From NCBI RefSeq assembly GCF_018588885.1, contig NZ_JAFFIW010000004.1, forward strand, positions 1 through 64,000: a stretch of 64,000 nt of DNA, in the 5' to 3' direction. The notes below the pieces were generated by a model, which had not been told where the DNA came from, ran no database searches, and saw nothing but the letters and a program-made list of their open reading frames with translations. This document shows, piece by piece, positions 29,071-37,981 of the stretch (the first letter of the stretch is position 1; each line of letters opens with the position of its first letter). The translations under genes and the position numbers were made by a program. The stretch is from Mesorhizobium sp. dw_380. Lineage in GTDB: Bacteria > Pseudomonadota > Alphaproteobacteria > Rhizobiales > Rhizobiaceae.

Positions 29071-29819
29071 GGCAAGACCCGCACGTACTTGTTGTTGGCG
29101 GATCGGATTCCAGCGGAGGCGCCGGGATTGCACGCGACATCGAGACGATCTCGTGCATAGGTCTGCGCACTTGCGTTGCCGTCACCGCGGTAACGGTGCA
29201 GACACATCAATCCGTTACGGCAATCCACCATATGCAGCCCAGCCTGGTTGCCGATCAGATGCGTGCGGCGCTGCGGGCCAATAAAGTATCGGCGATAAAG
29301 ATCGGCATGCTTTCAGCGGGACGTGTCATCGCGGCGGTTGCCGCCGTGCTGCGCGAACATCCGCGGATACCGGCCGTCCTCGATCCAGTGCTGGCTTCCT
29401 CTTCAGGCAGGCAACTGCTGGAACCGGCTGCGATCGGGGTCTTGAAGCGGGATCTCATGCCGCTTTGCCGTCTTGTCACGCCGAATCTTGTCGAACTGGC
29501 GATCCTGACCGGGGCGGAATTGGCCGCGGACGACGAAGACGTGCTGCGGCAGGGAAGGCGATTGCTAGCGGCCGGGCCGCGAGCCGTGCTGCTCAAGGGC
29601 GGTCATGCAATAGGGGCAAGATCAATAGACATCCTGTTGAGTTCCGACCAGGAACCTGTTCGCTTCGACATGCCTCGCCTTGCCGGATCGATGCGCGGAA
29701 CAGGCTGCATACTGGCCAGCGCGATCGCCGCGCATCTGGCCATGGCGAAGTCGCTTGAGGACAGCGTGCAGGGAGCCAAGCAGCGTGTCTTCGAGCAGCT
29801 CATGGAGGTTTCCACCTAA
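29061..29819 (+). CDS. thiD: Hydroxymethylpyrimidine/phosphomethylpyrimidine kinase
   Basis: A 252-residue ribokinase-fold kinase that phosphorylates HMP phosphate. GGSDSSGGAGIARDIET (about 13-29) binds HMP, VTPNLVELAILTG (about 143) is the family signature, and SMRGTGCILASAIAAHLA (about 212) holds the catalytic GTGC loop. The ATG at 29061 fits the family N-terminus and overlaps thiE by ten bases. Last gene of the operon. Confidence 0.95.
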   Translation: MALRQDPHVLVVGGSDSSGGAGIARDIETISCIGLRTCVAVTAVTVQTHQSVTAIHHMQPSLVADQMRAALRANKVSAIKIGMLSAGRVIAAVAAVLREHPRIPAVLDPVLASSSGRQLLEPAAIGVLKRDLMPLCRLVTPNLVELAILTGAELAADDEDVLRQGRRLLAAGPRAVLLKGGHAIGARSIDILLSSDQEPVRFDMPRLAGSMRGTGCILASAIAAHLAMAKSLEDSVQGAKQRVFEQLMEVST

Positions 29820-29972
29820 CTCCGGCGCATAAGGAATTCTGATTGGTGGCACTTGGGAAGCGCGTTCTTTCGTCAGGGTCGCTCGGCTCTTTCGCAATGT
29901 CGCAAACAGGCTTCAATCTCCCTACCGCTCCGCCCTATAGTCCGCCCGCTTTTCACTTTGGAGTCGCGGGCA

Positions 29973-32534
29973 ATGGCAGAGTTTCCGAAAAAGGCGAAGG
30001 TCGTCATCATTGGCCTCGGCGGTATTGTCGGCGCATCGATCGCCCATCACCTGATCGAGCGTGGCTGGGACGACATCGTCGGCATCGACAAGTCGGGCAT
30101 CCCGACCGATATCGGCTCGACGGCGCACGCTTCCGACTTCTGTTACACGACCAGCCACGATTTCCTGTCCTGCTGGACGACGATTTATTCCATCGATTTC
30201 TACGAGAAGATGGGTCACTACGCGCGTATCGGTGGTCTCGAAGTGGCTCGCGTCGGTGACGACAGCCGCATGGACGAGATCAAGCGCAAGATCGCCTCGG
30301 CAAAGGCTTTTGGCACACGCGCGCGCCTGATCGAACCCGCCGAGATCAAGGAAAAATTCCCGCTCATCGAAGAAGGGATGGTGCAGGGCGGCCTCTGGGA
30401 TCCCGATGCCGGCCTCGTCATTCCGCGTTCGCAGACGGTCGCCGGCAAACTGGTCGACCAGGCGGAAGCATCGGGGAAGCTAAAATCCTTCGCCAATACG
30501 CCGGCAAGGTCGCTCATCGTCAAGGACGGCCGCATCAGCGCCGTGGTGACCGACCGCGGCACGATCGAAGCCGACTATGTCATCGTCTGCGCCGGCATCT
30601 GGGGCCGGCTGATTGCCGAAATGGTCGGCGAAGACCTGCCGGTCATGCCGATCGACCATCCGCTGACCTTCTTCGGTCCCTACAACGAGTTCGCCGGCAC
30701 CGGCAAGGAGATCGGCTGGCCGCTGCTGCGCGACCAGGGCAACTCGGCCTATATGCGCGACACCGGCGATCCCAAAACCGCCGAAGGCGGTCAGATCGAA
30801 TGGGGCTATTACGAAGAGACCAATCCGCGTCTCTGCCATCCGCGCGACCTCTTGGAGAAGGATCAGGCGCGGCTGTCGCCGTCGCAGCGCGACCTCGACA
30901 TGGAGCAGATCCTGGCGCCGCTCGAACGCGCCATGGAGCTGACGCCGATCCTGGGCGAACTCGGTTACAATGAAAGCCATTCCTTCAACGGCCTGCTGCA
31001 GGTGACGGCCGATGGCGGCCCGTCGATGGGCGAAAGCCAGAAGGTGCGGGGCCTCTGGTATGCCGTCGCCATCTGGGTCAAGGACGGCCCGGGCATGGGC
31101 AAGCTGATCGCCGACTGGATGACGGACGGCCGCACGGCGATCGACCACCATGCCATCGACTATGCGCGCTTCTATCCGCATCAGACCAAGGAACAGTTCA
31201 TCTGGGATCGCTGCACCGAGACGGCGATGAAGGTCTATAATCCGGCGGTGCATCCGCGCGAGCCGTTCTCCAAGGCCCGCAATATTAGGCGCTCGCCCTT
31301 CTGGGAGCGTGAGAAGGAACTCGGCGGCTATTTCATGGAACTGGGCGGGTGGGAGCGCGCCCATGGCTATGCCGCCAACGAGCATCTCCTGGAGAAATAC
31401 GGCAACCGCGTGCCGGTGCGCGAGAACGAATGGGACAACCGCCATTTCTGGCGTGTCTCCAATGCCGAGCATCTGGCGATGAGCGAGGATTGCGGCATCG
31501 TCAACCTGTCGCATTTCTCGATGTATGACGTCGAGGGACCAGACCATGTCGCGCTGCTGGAATGGCTGTGCGCGGCCAAGATCGGCGGCGACAACAATAT
31601 CGGCAAAGGCATCTATACCCACTTCCTCGACGAGGAAGGCATGGTGCGCGCCGACTTCACCGTCATCCGCATGGCTGACCGCTGCCGGGTGATCGACGGC
31701 GCCGACGCCGGTCCGCGCGATTTCCAGTATATGCGCCGCACCGCGCAGGACAAAGGTTTCGATGTCACCATCACAGACGTGACCGAAAAATTCGTCACCA
31801 TCGGCATTTGGGGGCCGAACGCGCGCGCAACCCTGCAGAAAGTGGTCGAGAACCCGGAGGCGCTTTCTCTTGAGAATTTCCCGTTCGCGGCGATCAAGCC
31901 GGTCAGGATCGGCGGCAAGGATGTCACCGCTTTCCGCATCTCCTATGTCGGCGAGCAGGGCTGGGAACTGCATATGCGCTACGAGGACGGCCTTGCCGTC
32001 TGGGACGCGCTGCGCTCGACTGGCGTGATGCCGTTCGGCGTCGAGACCTATGCCAATACGCGCCGGATGGAAAAGAGCCTGCGCCTGCAGAACGCCGACC
32101 TCCTGACCGAGTACAATCTGCTGGAAGCCGATCTCGCCCGTCCGAAGGTCAAGGAGAGCGATTTCTGCGGCAAGGCCAGGCATGTCGAATACCGCGCCCG
32201 CGAGCACCAGCCGGCGATGCTGTGCACGCTGGTGATGACCGAGAACACCGATTCCAAGGGGGTCGCGCGTTATCCGGTCGGCACGATGCCGGTGCTGGAT
32301 CCCGCCACCGGCGAGACGCTGGTCGACGAACTCGGGCGCCGCTCCTTCACCACTTCGGTCGCCTATGGCCCGACCATCGGCAAGAACATCGCGCTCGCTT
32401 ATCTGCCGTGGTCGCACGCGCAAGAAGGACGCAAGCTCAAGGTGGAATATTTCGGTGAGACCTATCCGGTCGAAGTGGCGGCAGTCGGCTATAAGCCGCT
32501 CTACGACCCGGAGAATCTGAAGCCGAGGAGCTGA
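29973..32534 (+). CDS. GcvT-fused FAD-dependent oxidoreductase, divergent DMGDH-like paralogue
   Basis: An 853-residue fusion with an N-terminal DAO domain (VVIIGLGGIVGASIAHHL, residues 10-27) and C-terminal GcvT domains from about residue 475. It differs from the paralogue at 2230: the FAD-attachment region reads STAHASDF rather than STWHAAG, keeping the His but losing the Trp and Gly, and the glycine loop is GLGGIVG. N-methyl oxidation with transfer to THF is the likely chemistry, on a different substrate. ATG 29973 gives the FAD fold at the usual distance. It stands alone, 153 bp after the thiamine operon. Confidence 0.87.
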   Translation: MAEFPKKAKVVIIGLGGIVGASIAHHLIERGWDDIVGIDKSGIPTDIGSTAHASDFCYTTSHDFLSCWTTIYSIDFYEKMGHYARIGGLEVARVGDDSRMDEIKRKIASAKAFGTRARLIEPAEIKEKFPLIEEGMVQGGLWDPDAGLVIPRSQTVAGKLVDQAEASGKLKSFANTPARSLIVKDGRISAVVTDRGTIEADYVIVCAGIWGRLIAEMVGEDLPVMPIDHPLTFFGPYNEFAGTGKEIGWPLLRDQGNSAYMRDTGDPKTAEGGQIEWGYYEETNPRLCHPRDLLEKDQARLSPSQRDLDMEQILAPLERAMELTPILGELGYNESHSFNGLLQVTADGGPSMGESQKVRGLWYAVAIWVKDGPGMGKLIADWMTDGRTAIDHHAIDYARFYPHQTKEQFIWDRCTETAMKVYNPAVHPREPFSKARNIRRSPFWEREKELGGYFMELGGWERAHGYAANEHLLEKYGNRVPVRENEWDNRHFWRVSNAEHLAMSEDCGIVNLSHFSMYDVEGPDHVALLEWLCAAKIGGDNNIGKGIYTHFLDEEGMVRADFTVIRMADRCRVIDGADAGPRDFQYMRRTAQDKGFDVTITDVTEKFVTIGIWGPNARATLQKVVENPEALSLENFPFAAIKPVRIGGKDVTAFRISYVGEQGWELHMRYEDGLAVWDALRSTGVMPFGVETYANTRRMEKSLRLQNADLLTEYNLLEADLARPKVKESDFCGKARHVEYRAREHQPAMLCTLVMTENTDSKGVARYPVGTMPVLDPATGETLVDELGRRSFTTSVAYGPTIGKNIALAYLPWSHAQEGRKLKVEYFGETYPVEVAAVGYKPLYDPENLKPRS

Positions 32535-32646
32535 GCGACAAGAAGAGTGACCCTGATACTTGTCCTGACGCCCTGAAGCGCAAGAGATACTTTGACAATT
32601 TTGCGCAACTCGTAAAACTTGCGTGTCGAAGGTGCGTCGCGCAAGC

Positions 32647-33822
32647 ATGGGGCAGGCCCTGATGGTCGAGATCAGCAGACGTCAGAGTCTGGCCGCCGGA
32701 GCTGCAGCACTTGGTGCTATTTTGGTGCCGCGCATCGCATCCGCGACGGCGAGGGTCGTTGCCGCGGAGGTCAATTTTTCAAGCCTTGCCGGGTCGACCG
32801 ACGACGTCAAGCTCGCCAATTTTTGCACGACCTACAAAACCGCGGCGTATAAACCAACACTCGTGCTTGATGAGCTGCGGGCGTATGACTTCTCCAATCA
32901 GCAGCTGGTGTACAGCGGTTTCGCGATGGTCGGGGCCGACCGCCGCGCCGTCGACCAGGGGCGTACCCCATCCGTCCTGCCGCAAATTGTGAATATCAAC
33001 CAGCCTTCGCCGCGGGGCTGGCTGACATTGCCGAACGGTGAGATCTTCGGCCTGTATCTCAGCGGCCTCTCGTTCAATGCCAATGCAACGTCGCGGCTGT
33101 TCCATCCGAACGACAACTGTGTGATCTGGACGTCAACCTTTCGGGACATCTCATGGCAGAATGGACCGAGCCTGTTCGGCTCGTCCACCGTCAAGCAACC
33201 TATGACAGCCTGCGTCATGGACGGCTTTTGGAATGTCAACAATGTCACCGAACAAGCGTTCTGCCTTGCAGGTTCGGACTGCCGTTTCGTGCCGTCAACC
33301 CTGTTCCTTGATTCACCGCCGTCGATGCTAGCCGCGAGCGGATTTCTGATGCAGACTGCATCGCAGTCGAAGACGACAATCGCCAATTTCTACGTCACCG
33401 CAGACGGACATTCGGCGCTGGTGATAGACGGCGAGCAATCGATGCTGCGCATTCGCGACTGCGAGTTCGAAGGTCGTAATGCGGCGCAGCCCTGCTTTGG
33501 CGCGCTGATTGTCGCGCTAGGCGGCTACACACAACTCGCAAATTCGTGGATATCCTTCGGCATGTCCAACCCGACAGGCAATGGGCGCAGCGATGGCGGG
33601 CTGATCTCCGTCACCGGGGGCACTTTCGAAGTGCTGAATTGTCATACCCGACGGGCGGACGGCGTTCCTGAAGCGTCGCCGTTTGTCTATGCCAGCGGCG
33701 CTGACACCAAGGTCATCGTCAGAAATATCGTCGGTGAGGGCTATAGCGGCAAACCGGTGGTGCGCGCGATCGACGGGGCGGTGGCCGATGTCGATGCGTC
33801 GGTCCAGTTGGTTACAGTCTGA
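32647..33822 (+). CDS. Tat-exported protein, probable right-handed beta-helix, function unknown
   Basis: A protein of about 390 residues starting with a twin-arginine signal (ISRRQSLAAGAAALGAILVP, cleavage near ASA-TA). The mature part is rich in Asn, Thr, Ser and Gly, with many short beta-type segments ending in Asn or Gly, as in pectate-lyase-like beta helices; a typical stretch is NSWISFGMSNPTGNGRSDGG. I see no catalytic motif I can name. Codon use looks less GC-biased than in neighbouring genes (more TTT, AAT, GCA), which may indicate transfer. Start uncertain: GTG 32623, ATG 32647 and ATG 32662 are all in frame. Confidence 0.7.
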   Translation: MGQALMVEISRRQSLAAGAAALGAILVPRIASATARVVAAEVNFSSLAGSTDDVKLANFCTTYKTAAYKPTLVLDELRAYDFSNQQLVYSGFAMVGADRRAVDQGRTPSVLPQIVNINQPSPRGWLTLPNGEIFGLYLSGLSFNANATSRLFHPNDNCVIWTSTFRDISWQNGPSLFGSSTVKQPMTACVMDGFWNVNNVTEQAFCLAGSDCRFVPSTLFLDSPPSMLAASGFLMQTASQSKTTIANFYVTADGHSALVIDGEQSMLRIRDCEFEGRNAAQPCFGALIVALGGYTQLANSWISFGMSNPTGNGRSDGGLISVTGGTFEVLNCHTRRADGVPEASPFVYASGADTKVIVRNIVGEGYSGKPVVRAIDGAVADVDASVQLVTV

Positions 33823-33930
33823 TGCGCTGAAGCAGGCCAGCCTGCCGCCGAGTCGTGAGCGGCGCGGTAACGAACCGGCAGTGTCGGCTTTTTCCTTTGT
33901 CAGCGGCCGATTCTCGCTTACCCTGGCGGC

Positions 33931-34779
33931 ATGTCTGCTTTGTCCTTTGCAAGACATCTCCTTTCCGGCTGCGCCGCGTTGGCACTGGTGCTCTGGCTGG
34001 CGCGAGGATCCCTCGCGGATGAGTCCGTCGATGTCGAGCTGGTGCTGGCGGTCGATGTTTCGCTGTCGATGTCGGCGGACGAGCTCGAGATCCAGCGTCA
34101 TGGTTACGCGGCGGCGCTGACGCATGACAATGTGCTGCAGGCGATCGCCGATGGCGCCTATGGCAAGATCGCCGTCACCTATGTCGAGTGGGCCGGCACC
34201 AGCTGGCAACGCGTCATCGTGCCCTGGACGGTGATTGCAACCCGAGCCGATGCGGAGCGGGTGGTCGCGCAAATGTCGGCGCGTCCGCCCGACAGCGCGC
34301 GGCGCACCTCGATCTCCGGCGCGCTGGAGTTCGGCAGCGACCTTTTCGCCGAAAGCGGCTACCGGGGGACCAAGCGCGTCATCGACATTTCGGGCGACGG
34401 GCCCAACAACCAGGGTCCGCCGGTCGATCTCACCCGCGACGGGGTGGTCCGGCAAGGCATCATCATCAACGGCCTGCCGCTGATGACCCGAGGCGGGTTT
34501 TCCGGCGCCTACGACGTCAACGATCTCGACCGCTACTACAGTGACTGTGTCATCGGAGGGCCGGGAGCCTTCATGATCCCGGTCAACGACTGGACGCAAT
34601 TTCCCGAAGCCGTCCGCCGCAAGCTGGTGCTCGAGCTTGCCGGTCCGGCCTCGCCGCAATGGGCGGCGGAGGAGGCGGATCATCCGCCGGTGGTGCTGGC
34701 GCAGGACAAGCCCGCCACCGACTGTCAGGTCGGCGAGAAGATGTGGCGCAACCGGAGCTGGATGCTGGACAGCCGCTAA
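33931..34779 (+). CDS. DUF1194 (VWA-like) exported protein
   Basis: A 282-residue protein with a signal peptide (LLSGCAALALVLWLARG, cleavage near LADES) and a von Willebrand A-like domain. LAVDVSLSMSADE near residue 40 is a MIDAS-type metal site, and ISGDGPNNQG near residue 152 is the other conserved loop of DUF1194. The cellular role of this family is not known to me. The next gene, for a small crystallin-like protein, is 87 bp downstream in the same direction. Confidence 0.82.
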   Translation: MSALSFARHLLSGCAALALVLWLARGSLADESVDVELVLAVDVSLSMSADELEIQRHGYAAALTHDNVLQAIADGAYGKIAVTYVEWAGTSWQRVIVPWTVIATRADAERVVAQMSARPPDSARRTSISGALEFGSDLFAESGYRGTKRVIDISGDGPNNQGPPVDLTRDGVVRQGIIINGLPLMTRGGFSGAYDVNDLDRYYSDCVIGGPGAFMIPVNDWTQFPEAVRRKLVLELAGPASPQWAAEEADHPPVVLAQDKPATDCQVGEKMWRNRSWMLDSR

Positions 34780-34866
34780 GTGTAGGCTGCCGGCCAGAGC
34801 ATTGGCAAACTGGCCGGACCGGGTTATCCAGCCGGTGGGGGCGCGGTCGAACCGAGGAAATACCAG

Positions 34867-35205
34867 ATGAAACGCGTTGCCATCCTGACTGCTGTCGCGT
34901 CCATGCTTTTCGCTGACGCCGCCAGTGCCCAATATGATGACCAGCCCGCCTGCGTTATGTTCGAGCACGTGAATTTTCGCGGGCGGTCGATCGAAATGGG
35001 CCCCGACGATTCGGTGAATTTTCGCGGCGGCCAGTTTTGGAACGACCGTGTGTCGTCAGTATTCGTGCGCCGAGGCTGCACCCTCGTTGCCTATGAGCAT
35101 ACGAACATGAGGGGCGAATCGATCGAGATCAGGCGCCGCGCCCGCGAGTTGGGCGGCGACTGGAACGACCGCATCTCATCTGCCGAATGCTATTGCGACA
35201 ACTGA
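34867..35205 (+). CDS. Small secreted beta/gamma-crystallin-like protein
   Basis: A 112-residue protein with a signal peptide (VAILTAVASMLFADAASA) and a mature domain with two Greek-key-like repeats: FEHVNFRGRSIEM and YEHTNMRGESIEI, each followed by a W-NDR-x-SS block (WNDRVSS and WNDRISS). That pair is the calcium-binding pattern of beta/gamma crystallins. Four Cys in the mature part may form disulfides. Function is not known; such proteins are often stress-related calcium binders in the envelope. Confidence 0.82.
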   Translation: MKRVAILTAVASMLFADAASAQYDDQPACVMFEHVNFRGRSIEMGPDDSVNFRGGQFWNDRVSSVFVRRGCTLVAYEHTNMRGESIEIRRRARELGGDWNDRISSAECYCDN

Positions 35206-35333
35206 CGGGGCAAAGGCTCGGCCCTGCCGAGCTTCGACGACAAGACGACCCCTGGCGAAACACGTTCCTGTTGATTGACAAGCTCATTGGTGTCTGTGAA
35301 CAATTTCCCCTACAAAACAAAAGGGGAACTAAC

Positions 35334-36284
35334 ATGAACAGGACAATTACATTCGCTGGGGCATTGGCGCTTGCCGCCGGTCTGTCGGCTCCGGCGATGG
35401 CGGCCACCTCTGTCACCATCGGCATCAGCGGCTGGACCGGCTTCGCGCCGCTGACGCTTGCCAAGCAGGCAGGCCTCTTCGAGAAACACGGCCTCGACGT
35501 AACGTTGAAGAAGGTGCCACAAGCCAGCCGTCCGCTCGCCATCGCCAGCGGCGACCTGCAATGCGCCGCAACCACGGTCGAAACCTGGCTGGTGTGGAAC
35601 GCCAGCGGGGTGACCACCAAGCAGATATTCCAGCTCGACAAATCCTATGGCGCGGACGGCATCGTGGTGCGCAACGACATCAAGACCGTCGCCGATCTCA
35701 AGGGCAAGACCGTCGCCTCCTCGGCGCCGGGCACGTCGCCCTACTTCCTGCTGGCATGGGTGCTGAACAAGAACGGCATGTCGACCAAGGACGTGACGGT
35801 CGTCAATCTGGAGCCGGACGCCGCGGCGCAGGCCTTCCTTGCCGGCCAGAACGATGCGGCGGTCACCTATGAGCCGTTCATCTCGGCGGTGCGCGACAAG
35901 GCCGACCAGGGCCATATACTGGCGACCACGCTCGATTATCCGATGGTTCTCGACACGGTCGGCTGCACGCCCGAATTCCTCAAGGCCAACCCGGATGCCG
36001 CCAAGGCGCTCGCCGACAGCTATTTCGATGCGCTCGACCTGATCAAGAAGGATCCGCAGAAGTCCTACGAGACGATGGGTGCCGACGTGAAGCAGTCGGC
36101 CAAGGAATTCGAGGATTCGGCCAAATACCTGAAATGGGCTGACAAGGCCGGGAACAAGCAGTTCTTCACCAAGGAGTTCCAGGATTTTTCCAAGACAGCC
36201 GGCGAACTGCTGCTGCAGATGGGGCTGATCAAGGAAGCACCCGATCTCGCCACGCTGGCCGACACAAGCGCGGTGTCGAACTGA
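35334..36284 (+). CDS. ABC transporter substrate-binding protein (NrtA/SsuA/taurine type)
   Basis: A 316-residue periplasmic protein: signal peptide MNRTITFAGALALAAGLSAP (cut near AMA-AT), then an SsuA/NrtA/ThiY-like fold with GISGWTGFAPLTLAKQAGLF and ADLKGKTVASSAPGTSPYF. The ligand class includes nitrate, sulfonates, taurine, pyrimidines and similar; none is fixed by what I can see. The start follows AAGGGGA. First gene of a three-gene importer. The nearby GlxA regulator gene is convergent with the operon. Confidence 0.87.
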   Translation: MNRTITFAGALALAAGLSAPAMAATSVTIGISGWTGFAPLTLAKQAGLFEKHGLDVTLKKVPQASRPLAIASGDLQCAATTVETWLVWNASGVTTKQIFQLDKSYGADGIVVRNDIKTVADLKGKTVASSAPGTSPYFLLAWVLNKNGMSTKDVTVVNLEPDAAAQAFLAGQNDAAVTYEPFISAVRDKADQGHILATTLDYPMVLDTVGCTPEFLKANPDAAKALADSYFDALDLIKKDPQKSYETMGADVKQSAKEFEDSAKYLKWADKAGNKQFFTKEFQDFSKTAGELLLQMGLIKEAPDLATLADTSAVSN

Positions 36285-36390
36285 TCGTCCGGCTTTGGCC
36301 ATCATGCGATGGCGCGTTGCGCCGTCGCGTTCTCCTGGACAAAGCACGAATTGAGCATGGGGACGATTTGAAGATGCGGACGATGTGAAT

Positions 36391-37164
36391 ATGCGCCCCT
36401 TGCATCCGCTTTCGCCGGGGCTGCGAACCGTGCTCGGCATTTCTTTCTTCGTGCTGTTCATTCTCTTCTGGGCCTGGATTACGCTTGGCGGCCACGTCAA
36501 CCGCATCTTTCTCGCCGACCCGCTGTCGATGCTGCGTGACGGCTGGCGGCTGCTGGTCGAGGACCGTTTCTGGCTCGACATATTGATCACCATCTGGCGC
36601 GTCTTCGGCGGCTTTGTGCTGGCCTCGGTCGTTGCCGTGCCGCTCGGCATCGCCATGGGTGCCTGGAAGCCGGTGGAAGCGTTCCTGGAACCCTTCGTCT
36701 CCTTCGCCCGCTATCTGCCGGCTTCGGCTTTCATCCCGCTGCTCATCCTGTGGGCCGGCATTGGCGAGCTGGAAAAACTGCTGGTCATCTTCGTCGGCTC
36801 GGTGTTCCAGATCATCCTGATCATCGCCGTCAAGGTCGGTTCGACGCGGCGCGACCTGGTCGAGGCCGCCTATACGCTGGGCTCGACGAACAACAGCATC
36901 GTCAAGCGGGTGATCATGCCGGCCAATGCGCCGGAGATCGCCGAGACGCTGCGGCTGGTTCTCGGCTGGGCCTGGACCTATGTCATCGTCGCCGAACTGA
37001 TAGGCTCATCCTCCGGCATCGGTTACATGATCATCAACAGCCAGTCGCGGCTGGCGACCGGACAGATCATCTTCGGCATCATCGTCATCGGGCTGATCGG
37101 GCTGTTGTCCGACTTCGCCTTCAAGGCGTTCAACCGCTGGCTCTTTCCGTGGAGCCTGGCGTGA
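36391..37164 (+). CDS. ABC transporter permease (NitT/TauT family)
   Basis: A 257-residue inner-membrane permease with about six helices and the binding-protein-dependent EAA loop (EAAYTLGSTNNSIVKRVIMP, about residues 155-174) that docks on the ATPase. It pairs with the binding protein at 35334 and the ATPase at 37161, whose GTG start overlaps this stop as GTGA. A GTG two codons upstream (36385) is an alternative start. Confidence 0.9.
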   Translation: MRPLHPLSPGLRTVLGISFFVLFILFWAWITLGGHVNRIFLADPLSMLRDGWRLLVEDRFWLDILITIWRVFGGFVLASVVAVPLGIAMGAWKPVEAFLEPFVSFARYLPASAFIPLLILWAGIGELEKLLVIFVGSVFQIILIIAVKVGSTRRDLVEAAYTLGSTNNSIVKRVIMPANAPEIAETLRLVLGWAWTYVIVAELIGSSSGIGYMIINSQSRLATGQIIFGIIVIGLIGLLSDFAFKAFNRWLFPWSLA

Positions 37165-37958
37165 GCAAGCTTCTCATCGAGGGCGTCTCGCGCACCTTTG
37201 CCGGCGTACGCGGCGGACAGCCGGTCAGGGCGCTGATGCCGATCGACATGGCAGTCGCCGCCAATGATTTCATCACGATTCTGGGGCCGTCCGGCTGCGG
37301 AAAATCGACGCTGCTCCGGATCGTCGCCGGCCTGGAGGCGCCAAGCGAAGGCCGCGTGCTGCTCGACGGCAAGGCGGTGACGCGGCCGGGGCCGGACCGC
37401 GGCATGGTGTTCCAATCCTACACGCTGTTCCCGTGGCTGACGGTGGCCGAAAACATCGCCTTCGGCCTGCGCGAACGCGGGATGGCGCAAAAGGAGCGGG
37501 AAGGGATCGTTGCTTCCTATGTCGATCTCGTCGGATTGAAGGGCTTCGAAAACCATTGGCCAAAACAACTGTCAGGCGGCATGCAGCAGCGCACGGCGAT
37601 CGCCCGGGCGCTGGCCAACGATCCGGAGATCCTGTTGCTGGATGAGCCGTTCGGCGCCCTCGACAACCAGACGCGCGGGCTGATGCAGGAACTGCTTCTC
37701 GGCATCTGGGAACGGCGCAAGAAGACGGTGCTGTTCGTCACGCACGATATCGAGGAGGCGATCTTCATGGCCTCACGGGTGATCGTGATGACGGCGCGGC
37801 CCGGCCGCATCAAATCGGATGTCGCCATCGACCTGCCGCATCCGCGCCACTACACGCTGAAAACCAGTGCGGAATTTTCGGCGCTCAAGGCGCGCCTGAC
37901 CGAAGACATCCGTATCGAGGCGATGCGGACGGCGGAGGCGCAGCCGGCCACGGCTTGA
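37161..37958 (+). CDS. ABC transporter ATP-binding protein (NitT/TauT family)
   Basis: A 265-residue ATPase with Walker A GPSGCGKST (about 42-50), Q-loop VFQSYTLFPW, signature LSGGMQQR (about 138), Walker B ILLLDEPFGALD (about 158) and the switch His in VTHDIEEA. It starts at a GTG overlapping the permease stop, and no ATG fits. Its TGA stop is part of a perfect hairpin shared with the convergent GlxA gene. Confidence 0.92.
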   Translation: MSKLLIEGVSRTFAGVRGGQPVRALMPIDMAVAANDFITILGPSGCGKSTLLRIVAGLEAPSEGRVLLDGKAVTRPGPDRGMVFQSYTLFPWLTVAENIAFGLRERGMAQKEREGIVASYVDLVGLKGFENHWPKQLSGGMQQRTAIARALANDPEILLLDEPFGALDNQTRGLMQELLLGIWERRKKTVLFVTHDIEEAIFMASRVIVMTARPGRIKSDVAIDLPHPRHYTLKTSAEFSALKARLTEDIRIEAMRTAEAQPATA

Positions 37959-37981
37959 TCCGCGGAATTGCGGATCAAGCC
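37952..37981. terminator. Bidirectional hairpin spanning both convergent stop codons
   Basis: A perfect 12-bp inverted repeat: GGCTTGATCCGC (37952-37963), loop GGAATT, GCGGATCAAGCC (37970-37981). The stop of the ABC ATPase (37956-37958) is in the left arm and that of the GlxA gene (37975-37977, minus) in the right arm. No T-run follows on either side, so it may act as an RNA 3'-end stabiliser or a weak terminator. Confidence 0.65.
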
